A DNA stretch of 64,000 nt from Syngnathus acus (GCF_901709675.1 NC_051102.1:1952912-2016911), one strand, 5' to 3'; positions 45,601 to 58,467 are shown, counted from the stretch's first letter. A program made the numbers and translations. Notes: a model not told the origin generated them from the sequence alone.

Positions 45601-45732
45601 CTACTTTGTCACATGAGAGATGCGCCCCATCCCTTGTCCTCACACATTCTGGTCAAATATGTATTTGTCATCCATCCAGATCATTATTACTACATAATTA
45701 GATCTTCGAAAACAGATTTTAAATGTTACCAC

Positions 45733-47545
45733 ATTTGCTGACGACACGACTCTGGTGGGTCTCATCACCAAGGGCGACGAGACTCAATACAGGTTGGAGG
45801 TTGACCTTCTGACCACGTGGTGCAGGGACAACAACCTCCTGCTGAACGTCAACAAGACCAAGGAGATTGTTGTTGACTTCCGGAAGGGTCACACCCAACA
45901 CCTGCCGCTGACCATCGACGGTGCTGTGGTGGAGAAAGTGAGCAGCACCAGATTCCTGGGGGTGCACATCAGTGAGGATCTCTCCTGGTGTTGGAATAAT
46001 TTAAGTGAAGCCTTGGCCTGCCAGACCTGGAGGCCTTGTCTTTACGGGTTTATGACTTTCCTTTTATCTAGGTTCTTCCTCTTTGGTGACAGGGATGTCT
46101 TTTGATCCCTGTCAGCCATATGTATCCTTCCTGTCCTGATGTTGTGTGTGTGTTTTTGTTCCTGTAAGAGGCCTTCACTAACAATGAGCAGAGCTTATTT
46201 GCATAGGCGAAATGTTCTTATTTGGTTCAAAGAAACTTCATTCCTTTTATTTAACTGTAGGTTTGGTTCATAGATTGTTGTTGATCAGAACTGTTTTTCT
46301 TTGTTAAGTGTTATATACAGTTTGAAGTAGTTGCATACAAGTTATCCTATATTTACTCAATGTTTGTTTAAGGAACTGCATACCAGTTACCTCACATTTA
46401 CTTAATGTGTGTTGAAGTGTTTAGGACAAGTTACTCATTATTATTGTGTGTTAATTTACCAAGTAGATAAAGTTAGCAAAGGTTTAGTTGCATTGTTCCA
46501 CAGGAAAGCGGCAATTCAAGTTATCTGATCACACTCGAGGACGAGTCAGCCAACCATGGGGGAAGACAGGTGGTTGAGGAAAGAGGACAAATTCTGCGGG
46601 GGTCACGGGCCGACAATGAAGTGCTAATTCACACCACACTACATTCCTTAGCTAATCAGCGTTGCTACAGACACAATCTCCCCTCCCTTTAGTGTAGCAA
46701 CGCCTCTGTAACCAGGGCAACCAAAACATTAAAAAGAGGAGCACGTGAAGTAAGGACTCAGAATTGGAGATTGTAACTGAGGTTCCTTTCTCTATCGTTC
46801 TCCTCGCGAGTAAACCGGTTCTGGTTGTCTTCTCCTCTTCCTTCCAGCGTGTGGTTTAATGTCTGATGGTACTTAGACCTGACACCTGGTCCACCAACAC
46901 CGCATCACTGGCGAAGAAAGCTCAGCGCCGCCTGTACCTCCTGCGGAAACTCAGGCGAGTAAGTGGTCCTCCGGCCGTCATGACTACATTCTACCGTGGC
47001 ACCAATGAGAGCGTCCTCTCCAGTTGTATCGCTGTTTGGCGTGGTAGCTGCACTGAATACAACATGAAGGCCCTGCAGCGCATAGTGAACACGGCTGGTA
47101 AGATTATTGGTGCTTCACTCCCCTCCCTGAAGGACATTTACACCTCCCGTCTCACCCGCAAGGCGACCGCGATTGTGAGTGATGTGAGTCACCCCGCTCA
47201 GTCTTTGTTTGATCTTCTTCCCTCTGGGAAGAGGTACAGGAGCCTGCGCTCCCGCACCACCAGACTCACCAACAGCTTCATACTCCAGGCTGTTAGGATC
47301 CTGAACTCTCCCCCCTTCTGCGTAGCGTCCTGTACTTTTGCGCTATATTCTGACTGTCTGCTGTATGCACACTTATTTATTCATTGTTTGTGCCTTCTTG
47401 TTTTTATTTTTTGTGTTGTTCACTTGTATGTATATTGTGTACTATGTCTTGTCACCGTGGGATAGTGGGAACGTAATTTCGATTTTTTGTGTGTCTTGGC
47501 ATGTGAAGAAATTGACAATAAAGCAGACTTTGACTTTGACTTTTC
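45733..47545 (+). pseudogene. L2-like LINE, RT C-terminus to 3' end, split by a solo LTR
   Basis: The first part (45733-45988) reads the reverse transcriptase from the ADD motif (ADDTTLVGL; LNVNKTKEIVVDFRKG; VSSTRFLGVHISEDLSW). After the LTR it resumes in frame at 46890 (STNTASLAKKAQRRLYLLRKLRR, shortened here to STNTASLAKKAQ) and runs to LNSPPFCV. The 3' end is 'gacaataaagcagactttga'. The element is truncated at its 5' side. Confidence 0.88.
45989..46884 (+). mobile_element. Solo LTR, CCTGG TSD (family 2)
   Basis: 896 bp, TGTTGGAATAATT...TAGACCTGACA, flanked by exact CCTGG duplications (45984-45988, 46885-46889). The L2 frame is continuous when it is left out. A TATA-like ATTAAAAAGAGGAG lies in the last quarter. 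Related to 59911-60611. Confidence 0.95.
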
Positions 47546-47656
47546 TTTCCAGTCTGCCAACTGCCTCACGCATCCCAATGTGGTAGCCCGGCCGAGGTGG
47601 TCATGGACACTCTCTAGCGACCCCACAAGCCGGGGGTGGCCACAGAGTCAAAAGTA

Positions 47657-48400
47657 CGGTGTTTTCCGCACTATAAGGCGCACATAAGCACAATAAAGCT
47701 GACTCTGACATAAAAACTTTACTCAAAAAAAAACACAGTGCGCCTTATAATGCAGCGCGCCTTATATATGGATCAAATGATGAATTTGTTGATCCATACT
47801 GGTTGTACACAGCGCTCTGCCAAAATGTTTCAGTACGTTTTAGTACGACTAGTAAATTACAAGGTCGCATTGCTTTCAGCATTACGGCAACCGTGGTCAG
47901 GGGCGTCACCGAAGTAAGCTACTACTGGTCGATCACATGACATTTAAAAAAAAATCACAGATTTTTCTATCGGCTAGAATCGCTTGATTGTATAAGCTAT
48001 ATATATGTATATATATATAAGCCTATCGGGAGGCAGTCACAGTGAACCACACCCCGCAGTCCCGTACTCCCCCCCACCGCAGCAAGCCCGGCATCAAAGC
48101 TAAGAAGCTAATCAACGCATTATGCATCAACGCACGCACTCACTTTTTTCTTTTAAAGTAAGAAGTCAAACCGTATCACTTTCATATGGAAAGGGAGCTG
48201 GACTTTACCTCCCTTTTAGCGCAGCACCATCTAGTGGATGCATACTGGAACCTTAGTCAACCCCAGTTTGATGCAGTAGCTTAGATTCTATGCGCATTTT
48301 AATCCGGTACACCCTATGTATAAAATAATTTCTAAAATAAAAAATTCAATGGAGGTGCGCCTTATAATTCAGTGCGCCCCATGGTGCAGAAAAAAAACCG
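47657..48400. mobile_element. TA-target MITE, family of 10357
   Basis: Left end 'cggtgttttccgcactataa' after TA (47655-47656), right end near 48400. The interior matches 10357-11104. Confidence 0.75.
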
Positions 48401-48767
48401 TCGTAGAATTTTGATGACTAACAGATTTTAGTGCCATTGTGCTTCTTCGATATGATTTTAATGAGAGGGACGTCAATCGCAGTATGCAAAAACGGTGTCA
48501 ACTCTGTTTGGCTCTTGCAATGTAATGCCATGCAAATCAGTGCATGCCATAAAAGCGGAATATGCAATGTACACACAAAAGGCAACTAAAATAGCTTTTT
48601 TTTTTTTTTTTTTTTGAAAATTAAATTCAGCACCACATTATAACTTCACTTTCAGTCCATTTGTCGTAATGGCTTTCTGCAAGCGGTCATTGGCGCTTCT
48701 TATATAGCAAGCGGCTATTGATTCAAATAGCCCGCTTGTATACATTGCCGCCTAGTGCAAATATTTA

Positions 48768-49595
48768 CCGTTTTTTTCCATGTATAATGCGCCCCCATGT
48801 ATAATACGCACCAAAATTTAGACTTTTTTTTTTTTTTAAAGTCCCAATGATCGTCACACACGCATCTGGGTGTGGTGAAATTGTGTGATTTTGATCCATC
48901 CCCTGGGGGAGAGGGGAGCAGTGAGCAGCAGCGGCGCCGCGCTCGGGAATCATTTGGTGATCTAACCCCCCAATTCCAACCCTTAATGCTGAGTGCCAAA
49001 CAGGGAGGCAATGGGTCCCATTTTTATAGTCTTTGGTATGACCCGGCCGGGTTACTTAAGTCCGTAAACGTAAAATTATTTCAGAAAAAAGATCATCTTT
49101 GGGAACAACCGGATGTTATTCTGCCGGTCAGTATCACTGCGCATGCAGTAGCAAACTCGATAGCGAAGAAATATGTGAGACTCTCAACGGGATCACCAAT
49201 ATTTGAGTGATGTTCCAGTTATTTAGCACAATTATTTATTATTATAATAATAATATATATAATATATATAATAATTATTTATTTATTATTCACAATTGTC
49301 ATGGTGATCATTCTGGTGATTTCTTAACTAGGCTGGATGTATTTTTTTTGTTGGCGTTGATTTCTCCGACTGCCCAGAAAGGCACCACCGCGATCAGCTA
49401 GGTTAAAATGAAAAGAGAGGAAAGTGACGTTGTAAAGAACCATCCGTGACAAGATTTTCTTCAAAAATTGTTGTACCATGATTTTCTTCAAAAAAAAAAA
49501 AAAAAAAAAAAAATGGTACCCATGTATAATGCGCACCCCAGATTTTAGGACAATAAATTAGTAAAATTTTGCGCATTATACATGGAAAAAAACGG
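48768..49595. mobile_element. MITE, CCGTTTTTTTCCATGTATAATG end, TA target
   Basis: Ends CCGTTTTTTTCCATG and CATGGAAAAAAACGG between TA dinucleotides (48766-48767, 49596-49597). Unit 1 near 12390 is empty. A SINE fragment (48836-49052) lies inside. A relative is at 53486-54343. Confidence 0.9.
48836..49052 (-). mobile_element. tRNA-SINE fragment inside MITE
   Basis: Body of the SINE family at 63573 with an internal deletion and a partial head ('ggtatgacccggccgggtt'). Confidence 0.75.
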
Positions 49596-51079
49596 TAAGC
49601 TATACATAAAATTCCTGCTTTTTTTTTAATGACGTGAGCAGTTTGTTCTGGGTGGAGGCGGATCAAAGTTGGCTGGTTAGAATTACTCCCATGGGGAAAA
49701 TTGTTATTGCATTATTTTATACAATTATGATTACATGACGCAGTACATACTTGCTTACGGCTTAAAACATTCCCTAACCTCAAAGAGGACTATAAGGGCG
49801 TTAGATGTTTGTTTCAGCAGAAAGGTTTTCTTTATACGATTCTTTTACGGTTCTGACTTTTTGGGCATGAGTATTATAAAACATTTTTACTTGCTATAAT
49901 AATTTTATATTCTCTGTATTCAAACTGGAAACCAAAATTCTGTCTTTGTCTGAATTCTACTTTGAAGCCCCAAACTGGATTGACACTTGCATGTGCTCTC
50001 AACTTTATTAACCCAATCTGTCTGTGTTAGTTACAAATTTTTATCGCTGCCTTTGAGCTGTACATTGCATTCATAAGGCAAAAAAATGTGTCACTGTTGA
50101 ATTTTGTGGTTGTTTCAGACTGGATCTTTTATATATGTATTGTATTTTTAAACTGATGAAAATTATACTATGATGTACATTATTTTAATTAAAAACAGAA
50201 TTGTGCACATTATCATTTAAAATGGCAATTTTTTTTCATCTTTGTAGGAAGTATGTAGTGCTACGGCCCATGCCCCAGTAGCACTAATGACAAATTGTGG
50301 GAACCTCAAACATTTCTTGCCCATCCCTGACCAAAAAGTTCTTTGAAGTGTCTTTTTCACGAATAATGAATTCATATTTTTGGAAAACAAACAGACATTT
50401 GATAAGACGCTTGAGGACAAAGGGCGTGTGTATCTTTCAAGTGGCATTTTAGAAAACTGGAAAGCTGACAATGAATATTTAAACATGATAAGTCAATAAG
50501 AGCTGCTATTAAAAAAAACAAGTCTCTTATAACACATCGATATTGGCACAAACCCGGACCAGTCATGCAGACGTACTTTTATTTGTCATAACTGTGGCTT
50601 AAATCTGATGCATGTGTAATCCAAATATTCTTTTTAACGGGTGACATGCTTGCAATTGGTCACAAACGGAGCGAATGTTTTGATTGATTAAAAGACGTCA
50701 ACAGCAGAAGACTTGCCCATCCAACCATACATAACACGTAACAAGATAAATCCCCTCACAATATTTATGAACACGTCTTGTAAACAAGCTCTGCAGACAA
50801 GTTAACCAGTAAGCTAATGCTAGCATTAGCGAGAAGCTAACGAATACATTTAACACATTTTGTATTCCCCAAGAATAAAACAGCACCTTTGATGCAATTC
50901 ATCTGAAACAACTACTCAAAATACATCCACAAGAAGTGAAAACAATGAGCGCACAGTGCTAAAATCAATAGACAGACTGATGCTAATGCTATGAAAATAA
51001 GGGCATCATAGACACGCAATAATATGAAAGTGAAATGCAGTTTGTAAAATTTGTGTCATCTAGAGCTTAACACTTGACT

Positions 51080-51350
51080 GTGTCCGTCGTTTCCATAGCT
51101 GGAAGGAACTGAAGTATTTCGGCAAATTGTTCTCTATACTGACAAGAGATCTCTGAAACACTCGTCCTTGAAGTGCTTCACACTGGCAAGCAGGACTTTG
51201 CCCACAGATGTGGGAACTTCGTCCTAAACCAGGCACTTCTTTGAGATTCTGATGCTGGGGGACGATGTAATGGGTTGTGTCGATTAATGCATCCAAAAAT
51301 GAAACATTTTGATTTCTCCATTTCGGCATCCTTGAGTTGTTTGGACTGCA
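51080..51350 (-). pseudogene. THAP-like domain fragment, unit 4
   Basis: The minus strand reads KCFIFGCINRHNPLHRP and SAWFRTKF in one frame, and KHFKDECFRDLLSV in another, matching the two halves of a THAP C2CH finger out of frame. Confidence 0.45.
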
Positions 51351-51366
51351 TAAGTCTCTCAGAGTA

Positions 51367-52496
51367 CCGTATTGGCCTGAAGATAAGACGACCCCGATTA
51401 TAAGACGACCCCTGCTTTTTCAAGACTCAAGTTTGAAAAAAGACTTTTTAAGCACCAAATTTAATTTTTATACAGAAAATAATTACATCTGAAACAAATG
51501 ATTATAACAATATATCCGAGAGAAAAAGCATATTATTTTGCCTCATTCAAATCATGCAAAAACTGTCTATCACATTTTAATATCAGAACATTTAAATATG
51601 TAAACTAAAGTGCAATCACATTTGTAAATGAATGGTTTCTGGTTTTTGAAATGTGAATAAACCAATCTACTGTGATAAAACAACAAAATTGCAATAACTG
51701 CATTAACCATCAAAGTGAAGTCTAACTGTAGTCTTGAAACAAATCTGAATAAGGAAAAACATTGCAATAAAATAATGCAAACTGCTACCGCTATTGTTGG
51801 GGAGCCTGAGGACTGTATAGGCCCTATACAGGCCCTATACGGATGGTTATGCTCTTTTCACCCCGGGTGTCGGTCAGAACACAGGGGGGAAGACGTGGTT
51901 CAGTTTTGATTGCTTTACTGAATTATTGGCAAAAAAATTATAATAAATAACCATAAATGAAATACTCTCGGCAACACACCAAACACAAGTCATCGATCGA
52001 GACAACAAAATACATTTGCTGGCGATCATTCGTCGCCGTGCCGCTGCGTAACGTCTACTCGTACGATGCGAGGCAAACAAAGGAGCGCGCCGAATCTGTC
52101 AATCAAACGGCGCGCACACGTAGCAAACCGCGATCGGACAAACGGCACAACAGTGGACAGTAGTAACCACGAAATGTATATACTCACTTTGTGTCAAAGA
52201 CGCACACGATCACAGCAACATACTCAGTCGATTATGAGCGCGCCGGAGCTGTCAATCAAACGGCGGGCACACGGCACAACAGTGGACAGTAGTAACGATG
52301 AAATGTATATACTCACTTTGTGTCAAAGATGCACACGATCACAGCAACATACTCAGTCGATGCTAACAACCTTTAACTTACCGCTGCGCAAAAGTGAAAA
52401 TGGGTATAATGTCTAGACCCCGAATATAAGACGACCCCCACTTTTCCAGTCTTATTTCAATGCAAAAAACATCGTCTTATATTTGGGCCAAAACGG
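51367..52496. mobile_element. MITE, CCGTATTGGCCTGAAGATAAG end, TA target
   Basis: Ends CCGTATTGGCC and GGGCCAAAACGG between TA dinucleotides (51365-51366, 52497-52498). Unit 2 near 32802 is empty. 'ataagacgacccc' recurs in both arms. Two tandem copies of a roughly 140-bp segment occupy about 52083-52360. Confidence 0.88.
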
Positions 52497-52605
52497 TAAT
52501 AAAGATGGCGGATTGGCGAAACTGTTTGGCCGCACCCATCACCTTGTTTGGCAGTGCAGACTGTGGCGTAATAGTTAAAAATACGTAATAGAAAATGGAT
52601 AAACG

Positions 52606-53485
52606 TCAGACTTGCACTTCATTACACACATACTATCACGTCTCCGCTCCTCGATTGCCAAGCGAAGTAGAACTGCGTGTCTGCTTGTCACTCCCGATCT
52701 GATCGTCCTGTCATAAAATTCTAAAAAGTCTTGTGCGGATGCCCATGCGCTGGGCAGCGGGGGCGCGACAGCTGGTTAGCACGGCAAGAACACAGCAGAG
52801 CCGTTGCACGTTCACATTTTAAAATGACGAGCCGGTCAGCGAGCTCGCGTCGTGCAGGCATCTCGTAACACAGCGGGTCAGGCAAACGAGAATCAGGTGC
52901 CAGGCGTGCGTGTCAAACCAGACAAAACTGTGAGGACTGACGATTAGCAGTTCCGTATTGGCGACGCGCGCCTCAGAGGTCTAGCGCGGGGGGCACGTGA
53001 TGCCATAGGCCAGCAGGGTGAGAGCGGAGACATGACATAGCCACGCACATAGGAAAAAAGCACTGCAGTGCAGAAACAGTCGGGACAACGGCAGTGAGCG
53101 TAACCGCGCACGTAGAAAAATAGCACTGTCGTCCAGGATTTGGGACAGCGGCCGGCAATGAGCACTGAGCGCAGGGCGTGACTCTGAGCAATGTGTGGAT
53201 GCCCTCGCACTGGGCTGCCAGGTTGCGTCATCTGGTCAGCACCGCAAGAGCAAAGCGGACCCATGGCACATTTACACTTTAAAAGGTTTAAATGTTTAAA
53301 AATACAATAAAGTGTTTAAAAATAAAATTATAAAAAAGTCTTGTGTGGATGCGCTGGGCCGCGGGGGCGCGTCAGTCGGCCAAGCACGCAAGAGAGGAGC
53401 CAGACACGTTGACACGTCAAAAAAGGTTCATAAAAGTTTTGTGTGTATATTGTAATATATTTACTCATATTTATCTTCTTATTTA
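52606..53485. repeat. Tigger-like MITE fragments
   Basis: Segments match 33840-34080 and 15240-15450 in scrambled order, with no terminal repeats. No gene seen. Confidence 0.6.
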
Positions 53486-54343
53486 CCGTTTTTTTCCGTG
53501 TATAATGCGCCCCCATGTATAATACGCACCCTAAAAATGGCATGTTGATGCTGGAAAAAAGCCTGTACCCATGTATAATACGCACCCAATTATTTTTTTA
53601 TTTATTTATTTTTTTTTAAGTCCCAATGATCGTCACACACGCAGGGAGGCAATGGGTCCCATTTTTATAGTCTTTGGTATGGTCTTAACTAGGCTGGATG
53701 TATATTTTTTTGTTGGCGTTGATTTCTCCGACTGCCCATAAAGGCACCACCGCGATCAGATGAAAAGAGAGGAAAGTGACGTGCGGACATGTGAAAAAGG
53801 CGGCTCTGTATGGGAGAGACGTTGAAGAGGAATAAAAACACCCTTGGAAACCAAAACTTGCCCCTCGTGACTCGGAGCCGCAACAAATGTTTCGGATTTG
53901 TGTAGGGTACATTGTGACAGCAAACGAGCAGGTGATCGAGCAAGCGTCTGATACGAGAGCATTGCGTTCGTATGGAGCGTGTTTGAAGTGAACAGCAGAG
54001 ACGAAAGGAACAAGGCAAAGTGTTGTGAAATAAAATATTACCTGTAATACGCATTTTGTTATTTGCTGATTGTATTAAACTATCACATTCATTGTCAGTC
54101 AAGAAGAGAAGAGGACTATTATCCCTTCTTTGACGAAATGACCAGAGCACAGTACAAACACACTATTGTCGGTCAGTTTTGTTGTACCATGATTTTCTTA
54201 AAAAAAAAAAAAAATAAATAAAAAAAAAAAAAATTTTTTTTGAAAAAAATTAAAAAAAAATTTGTACCCATGTATAATGCGCACCCCAGATTTTAGGACA
54301 ATAAATTAGTTAAATTTTGCGCATTATACACGGAAAAAAACGG
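53486..54343. mobile_element. MITE, CCGTTTTTTTCCGTGTATAATG end, TA target
   Basis: Ends CCGTTTTTTTCCGTG and CACGGAAAAAAACGG between TA dinucleotides (53484-53485, 54344-54345). Includes a deleted SINE fragment (53615-53681) and a segment near 53765-53905 ('gaggaataaaaacaccctt') that recurs at 57240-57365. Confidence 0.88.
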
Positions 54344-54484
54344 TATTTAAATAAATAAGAATGTTTCTGCAAGTCAGTTTGACTTTAAACATTTTACAAA
54401 GTGTTTATAGATACAAAAATTATTTAAAAAACAATAAAGTACATAAAACTACAATAAAGGTTCATAAACGTCTTGTGTGTATGT

Positions 54485-54881
54485 TGTCACGACTCGTCCC
54501 CGGTTGCTTTATTATGTCTGTTACCATGGTTTCTGTTCGCGTCGCCCCTCCCCTCCCCTCCTGTGTTACCTCAATCAATGTATTCACAGTCACCTGCCTC
54601 TTGTTACCTGTCCTGTATTTAAGTCCTGTCTGCCCCTCACTCCCCTGTCGGATCGTTGATGTCTTCACGTTTGATGTCTTTTTGTCTCACGTCTTTGTCG
54701 TTCAGTTCCGTTTCTGTTACCCAGTCTGTCGGTCAGTCCTGTTATTGGTTTTGTTAGGAAGTTATGTTAGTTTGCCGGTTCTGTTGGTTTGTCCCCTCAT
54801 CCTCCCTTCCAACTACCTTTTCCCCCAATAAACGCTGGTCCAAGCTGAATTTGGTAGACCTGCTCCACTCATTTCCTGACA
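54485..54881 (+). mobile_element. Solo LTR, GATGT-type TSD (family 3)
   Basis: 397 bp, TGTCACGACTCG...TTCCTGACA, with AATAAA near the 3' end. The flanks TATGT and GATGT match at four of five bases; the empty relative near 34230 has GATGT. Confidence 0.85.
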
Positions 54882-54973
54882 GATGTTGTATATATTTACT
54901 CTTGCTCTTACTCTTCAAAAATGACTTGCTTGATGACACTTCTTTATTTTTTGTCTTTTTGATGCTTTGCAAA

Positions 54974-55047
54974 CTAACTAAAATACATGGAGGCTCGAGG
55001 AGTCTTGAAGCATTCAGACTTGATGCACTCCCGCCGCTTTGGCGCAC
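54974..55047 (-). CDS. Possible alternative terminal exon, copy D
   Basis: 74 nt, acceptor CCGACAG, phase 1, G-APKRRECIKSECFKT-PRASMYFS then stop, AATAAA at 54948-54943. See 9101-9174. Confidence 0.4.
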
Positions 55048-55362
55048 CTGTCGGAGAAAGTAAAAGAGTTTCAGATTCAAGACGAAACTTCTGATTCTAT
55101 CTTTCTGGAGATTTGGTTGGAATTCTCTTGAGATTTTGGACTTTTAATTTTAAAGTCATTGTTTTGTTGCACTAAAATGCTTCATCTGAGTAACATGCGT
55201 GGCAAGTGTTAGTTTTTCGCGTAGAATTTGCAAAAATATTAAATGACATTACAGTGAATTTTTACAAAAAGCATTCATTGTGTTGTATTTACATTTATTA
55301 TGAGAACCAGATATAAAAGAAGAATACTGACTGCAGTATGGCTGCTTCTTGGAGCTAATCAT

Positions 55363-55768
55363 TTAGTTGAGCGTGAGGGGTGCGCCCATGCCGGGATGGT
55401 CGGGCTGCACAAACCCATTATAACGCGACTCAACGATCATACGTTGCCTCCTTGCATTATGTGAGCCTGAAAAACAATGAATTAAAAATAAAATCATCAT
55501 CAAATGAACGCCAGCCACATTGACAAACAATACTGTTGATTGTTTTTTTAATATATATGTATATACTGTGACAGATAACAGCAAGAACAAATTAATTACC
55601 GGGAGGGCCAAACGCCGCCATCTCAATGGCTGCGCCTGAAAACAAATTAATTAACATCATCATCAAATGAACAGCAGCCATATTGATAAACAATACTGTT
55701 CATTTTGAGAGATACTCACTGATTGTGAAGAGCAGGAAAATGCTTAAAGCCAAAATCACCAACTTCAT
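55363..55768 (-). CDS. Small secreted peptide, copy D (62 aa)
   Basis: Exons are 55768-55720 (49 nt), 55635-55600 (36 nt) and 55466-55363 (104 nt), GT-AG, phase 1. The signal peptide MKLVILALSIFLLFTI is identical to copy A. The middle exon reads SAAIEMAAFGPP. The tail contains QRMIVESRYNGFVQP and ends APLTLN. A 5' UTR exon begins at acceptor 55793; the first non-coding exon ends at 55873. The TATA position (55935-55943) reads TGTGAATA instead of TATAAATA, so expression may be lower. Unknown family. Confidence 0.55.
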
Positions 55769-56247
55769 TGTGCCGCCGTTCAACACGAGTTTCCTGTGAC
55801 GGAGAACACTTGCTTCACAACTGCACAAATACTTGTAAATATAGCCAAAAACGAGACAGCGCGTCTACCTACCTGGTTTACTTGGAGGTTTCGCTTTGTG
55901 TAATTCAAAGACATCAATGTGTTGTCTGTCATTTTATTCACAGCAGCTTTTATTTACTTATCATGTTTAAACATTATCATCTACTTTGTCACATGAGAGA
56001 TGCGCCCCACCCCTTGTCCTCACACATTCTGGTCAAATATGTATTTGTCATCCATCCAGATAATTATTACTACATAATTAGATCTTCAAAAACAGATTTT
56101 AAATGTTACCACATTGTGTGTTCTTGCTAAATCTTTATTCCAGTCTGCCAACTGCCTCACGCATCCCAATGTGGTAGCCCGGCCGAGGTGGTCATGGACA
56201 CTCTCTAGCGACCCCACTAGCCGGGGGTGGCCACAGAGTCAAAAGTA

Positions 56248-56473
56248 CCGTGTTTTCCGCACTATAAGGCGCACATAAGAAATTACAATTTACTAAAAAA
56301 AAAACACAGTGCGCCTTATAATGAAGAGCGCCTTGTATATGGACCAATTGATGAATTTGTTGATCCATACTGGTTGTACACAGCGCTCTGCCAAAATGTT
56401 TCCGTACGTTTTAGTACTAGTAACGGTACACGGTAAAAAAAATGTGGCTCTTAGTCTCTGACTGGTTGGCCAC
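56248..56473. mobile_element. Left part of TA-target MITE, family of 10357
   Basis: CCGTGTTTTCCGCACTATAA follows TA at 56246-56247. The copy is interrupted at 56474 by a solo LTR, and remnants such as 'aagctaagaagctaatcaac' appear at 57377. Confidence 0.7.
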
Positions 56474-57214
56474 TGTTAGAAAAATGTATATATATGTTAT
56501 CATGCGTTCTCTAATCAATGCTTTACCGCAATATTACTGCAATATATGCTTGCTGTTTTGCCTTGCTGTTTTTATGATGTACCACAGAAGAGAAAAGGTA
56601 CGGCTGGGCCAGGAGAGAGGTTACAGCTGGGTCAGACAGGACGCAGCTGACAACTCAGCAAAAAGAAGACATCTACCGAGACAGTTCCTTCTTAACAAAG
56701 ACCACTTTGTTAGACAACATGCCTCATTGCTGTCTTGCACCTCAGATGAACCTACAAGTGACCATCAAAGTCTGGGTTTTCCAAACTATCTTGATCGTAA
56801 GATTATGTTGGTGCGTATCCAGTAATAAATAACCTAGCTTGTCTCATCCTACACAAGGTCGTAAAACATCCCTTGCTATGTTTTGACTAGAGATCAAGGG
56901 CTTTCTCTTCTCAAACTCAAACTCCTTTTCCTCACACGTTCTTATTAGTATGTAACACCTGGTGATTTTTTGCTTACGAGGCAAAGCCCACGTGCTTCCC
57001 CCTTCCTTTAGGGGCTTTTGTCTCATAATTGTGGGTAGGGCAAATCCAAATAAAAAGAGCGGGAGTGTACACAGATATTTAGTGTAGTGAGATTGTTGTA
57101 AGCTATCTGTACTGCACTCCTCGCGAGAAAAGACTTGATATTCTGTCTCACTTGTGGTTTGTTTGCTGTTGCTCTTCTCTTAATAGTTGTTCAGTCAGCG
57201 AATTAAACCTGACA
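56474..57214 (+). mobile_element. Solo LTR of the gamma-like ERV family
   Basis: 741 bp, TGTTAGAAAAATG...AAACCTGACA, flanked by exact GCCAC duplications (56469-56473, 57215-57219). It aligns with the LTRs of the provirus at 19986-25800 but is longer and more diverged. CCAAATAAAAAGAG probably serves as the TATA element. Confidence 0.95.
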
Positions 57215-58467
57215 GCCACCCCTGAGTTAGTGTGTTAAAAAAGGAGGAAAGTGACGTACGGACATGTGAAAAAGGCGGCTCTGTATGGGAGAGAAGTTGA
57301 AGAGGAATAAAAACACCCTTGAAAACCAAAACGTGCCCCTCGTCGTGACTCGGAGCCGCAACACATAGACTCCAAAGCTAAGAAGCTAATCAACGCATGC
57401 ACTCACTTCTTTCTTTTAAACTAAAGAAAGTTTATGACCAGCAAAAATGAGTGGGGTTGCTGGACCAAGTAAGAAGCCAAACCGTATCACTTTCATTCTG
57501 TCTTTTGTCTGAATTCTACTTTGATGCCCCAAACTGGATTGACACTTGCATGTGTTCTCAACTTTATTAACCCAATCTGTATGTGTTAGTTACAAGTTGT
57601 TATCGCTGCCTGTACATTGCATTCATAAAGGCAAAAAAATGAGTCATTGTTGAATTTTGTGGAAGTTTCAGACTGGATCTTTTATATATGTATTGTATTT
57701 TGAAACTGACAAAATTTATACTATGATGTACATTATTTTAATTAAAAACAGACTTGTGCACATTATCATTTAAAATGGGATTTTTTTTTCATCTTTGTAG
57801 GAAGTATGTAGTGCTACGGCCCATGCCCCAGTTGCACGAATGACAAATTGTGGGAACCTCAAACATTTCTTGCCCATCCCTGACCAAAAAGTTCTTTGAA
57901 GTATCTTTTTCATGAATAATGAATTTATATTTTTGGAAAACAAACACACAATTGATAAGACGCTTGAGGACAAAGGGCGTGTGTATCTATCAAGTGGCAT
58001 TTTAGAAAATTGGAATGAATATTTAAACATGATAAGTCAATAAGAGCTGCTATTAAAAAAAATAAGTCTCTTATAACACATCGATATTGGCACAAACTGA
58101 GACCAGTCATGTAGTCGTACTTTTCTCTGTTTTATTTTTCATAAGTGTGGCTTAAATCTGATGCATGTGTCATCCAAATGTTCTTAATAACGGGTGACAT
58201 GCTTGCAATTGTTCACAAGCGGAGCGAATGTTTTGATTGATTAAAAGATGTCAACAGCAGAAAACTTGCCCATTCAACCATACATAACACGTAACAAAAT
58301 AAATCCCCTCACAATATTTATGAACACATCTTGTAAACAAGCTCTGCAGACAAGTTAAGCAGTAAGCTAATGCTAGCATTAGCGAGAAGCTAACGAATAG
58401 ATTTAACACATTTTGTATTCCCCAAGAATAAAACAGCACCTTCGATGCAATTCATCTGATACAACTA

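Larger units (their letters stand above)
45474..54899. repeat. Tandem duplicated unit 4
   Basis: Starts with only the promoter and non-coding exon of a peptide gene (TATA 45555-45563, donor at 45493), then an L2 insertion from 45733. Its own modules continue at 47545-48767, 49596-51366 and 52497-52600. The stretches 49596-50247 and 50350-51080 match units 1, 2 and 5 and contain no additional gene. 52606-53485 is Tigger-like material. Confidence 0.8.

Noticed and set aside
54361-54831. 156-codon frame rich in Val/Leu/Cys
   Set aside because: Falls within a solo LTR and neighbouring MITE; no domain recognised.
56442-56825. 127-codon frame
   Set aside because: Lies within the solo LTR at 56474-57214; it parallels the LTR frames at 20281 and 25458.
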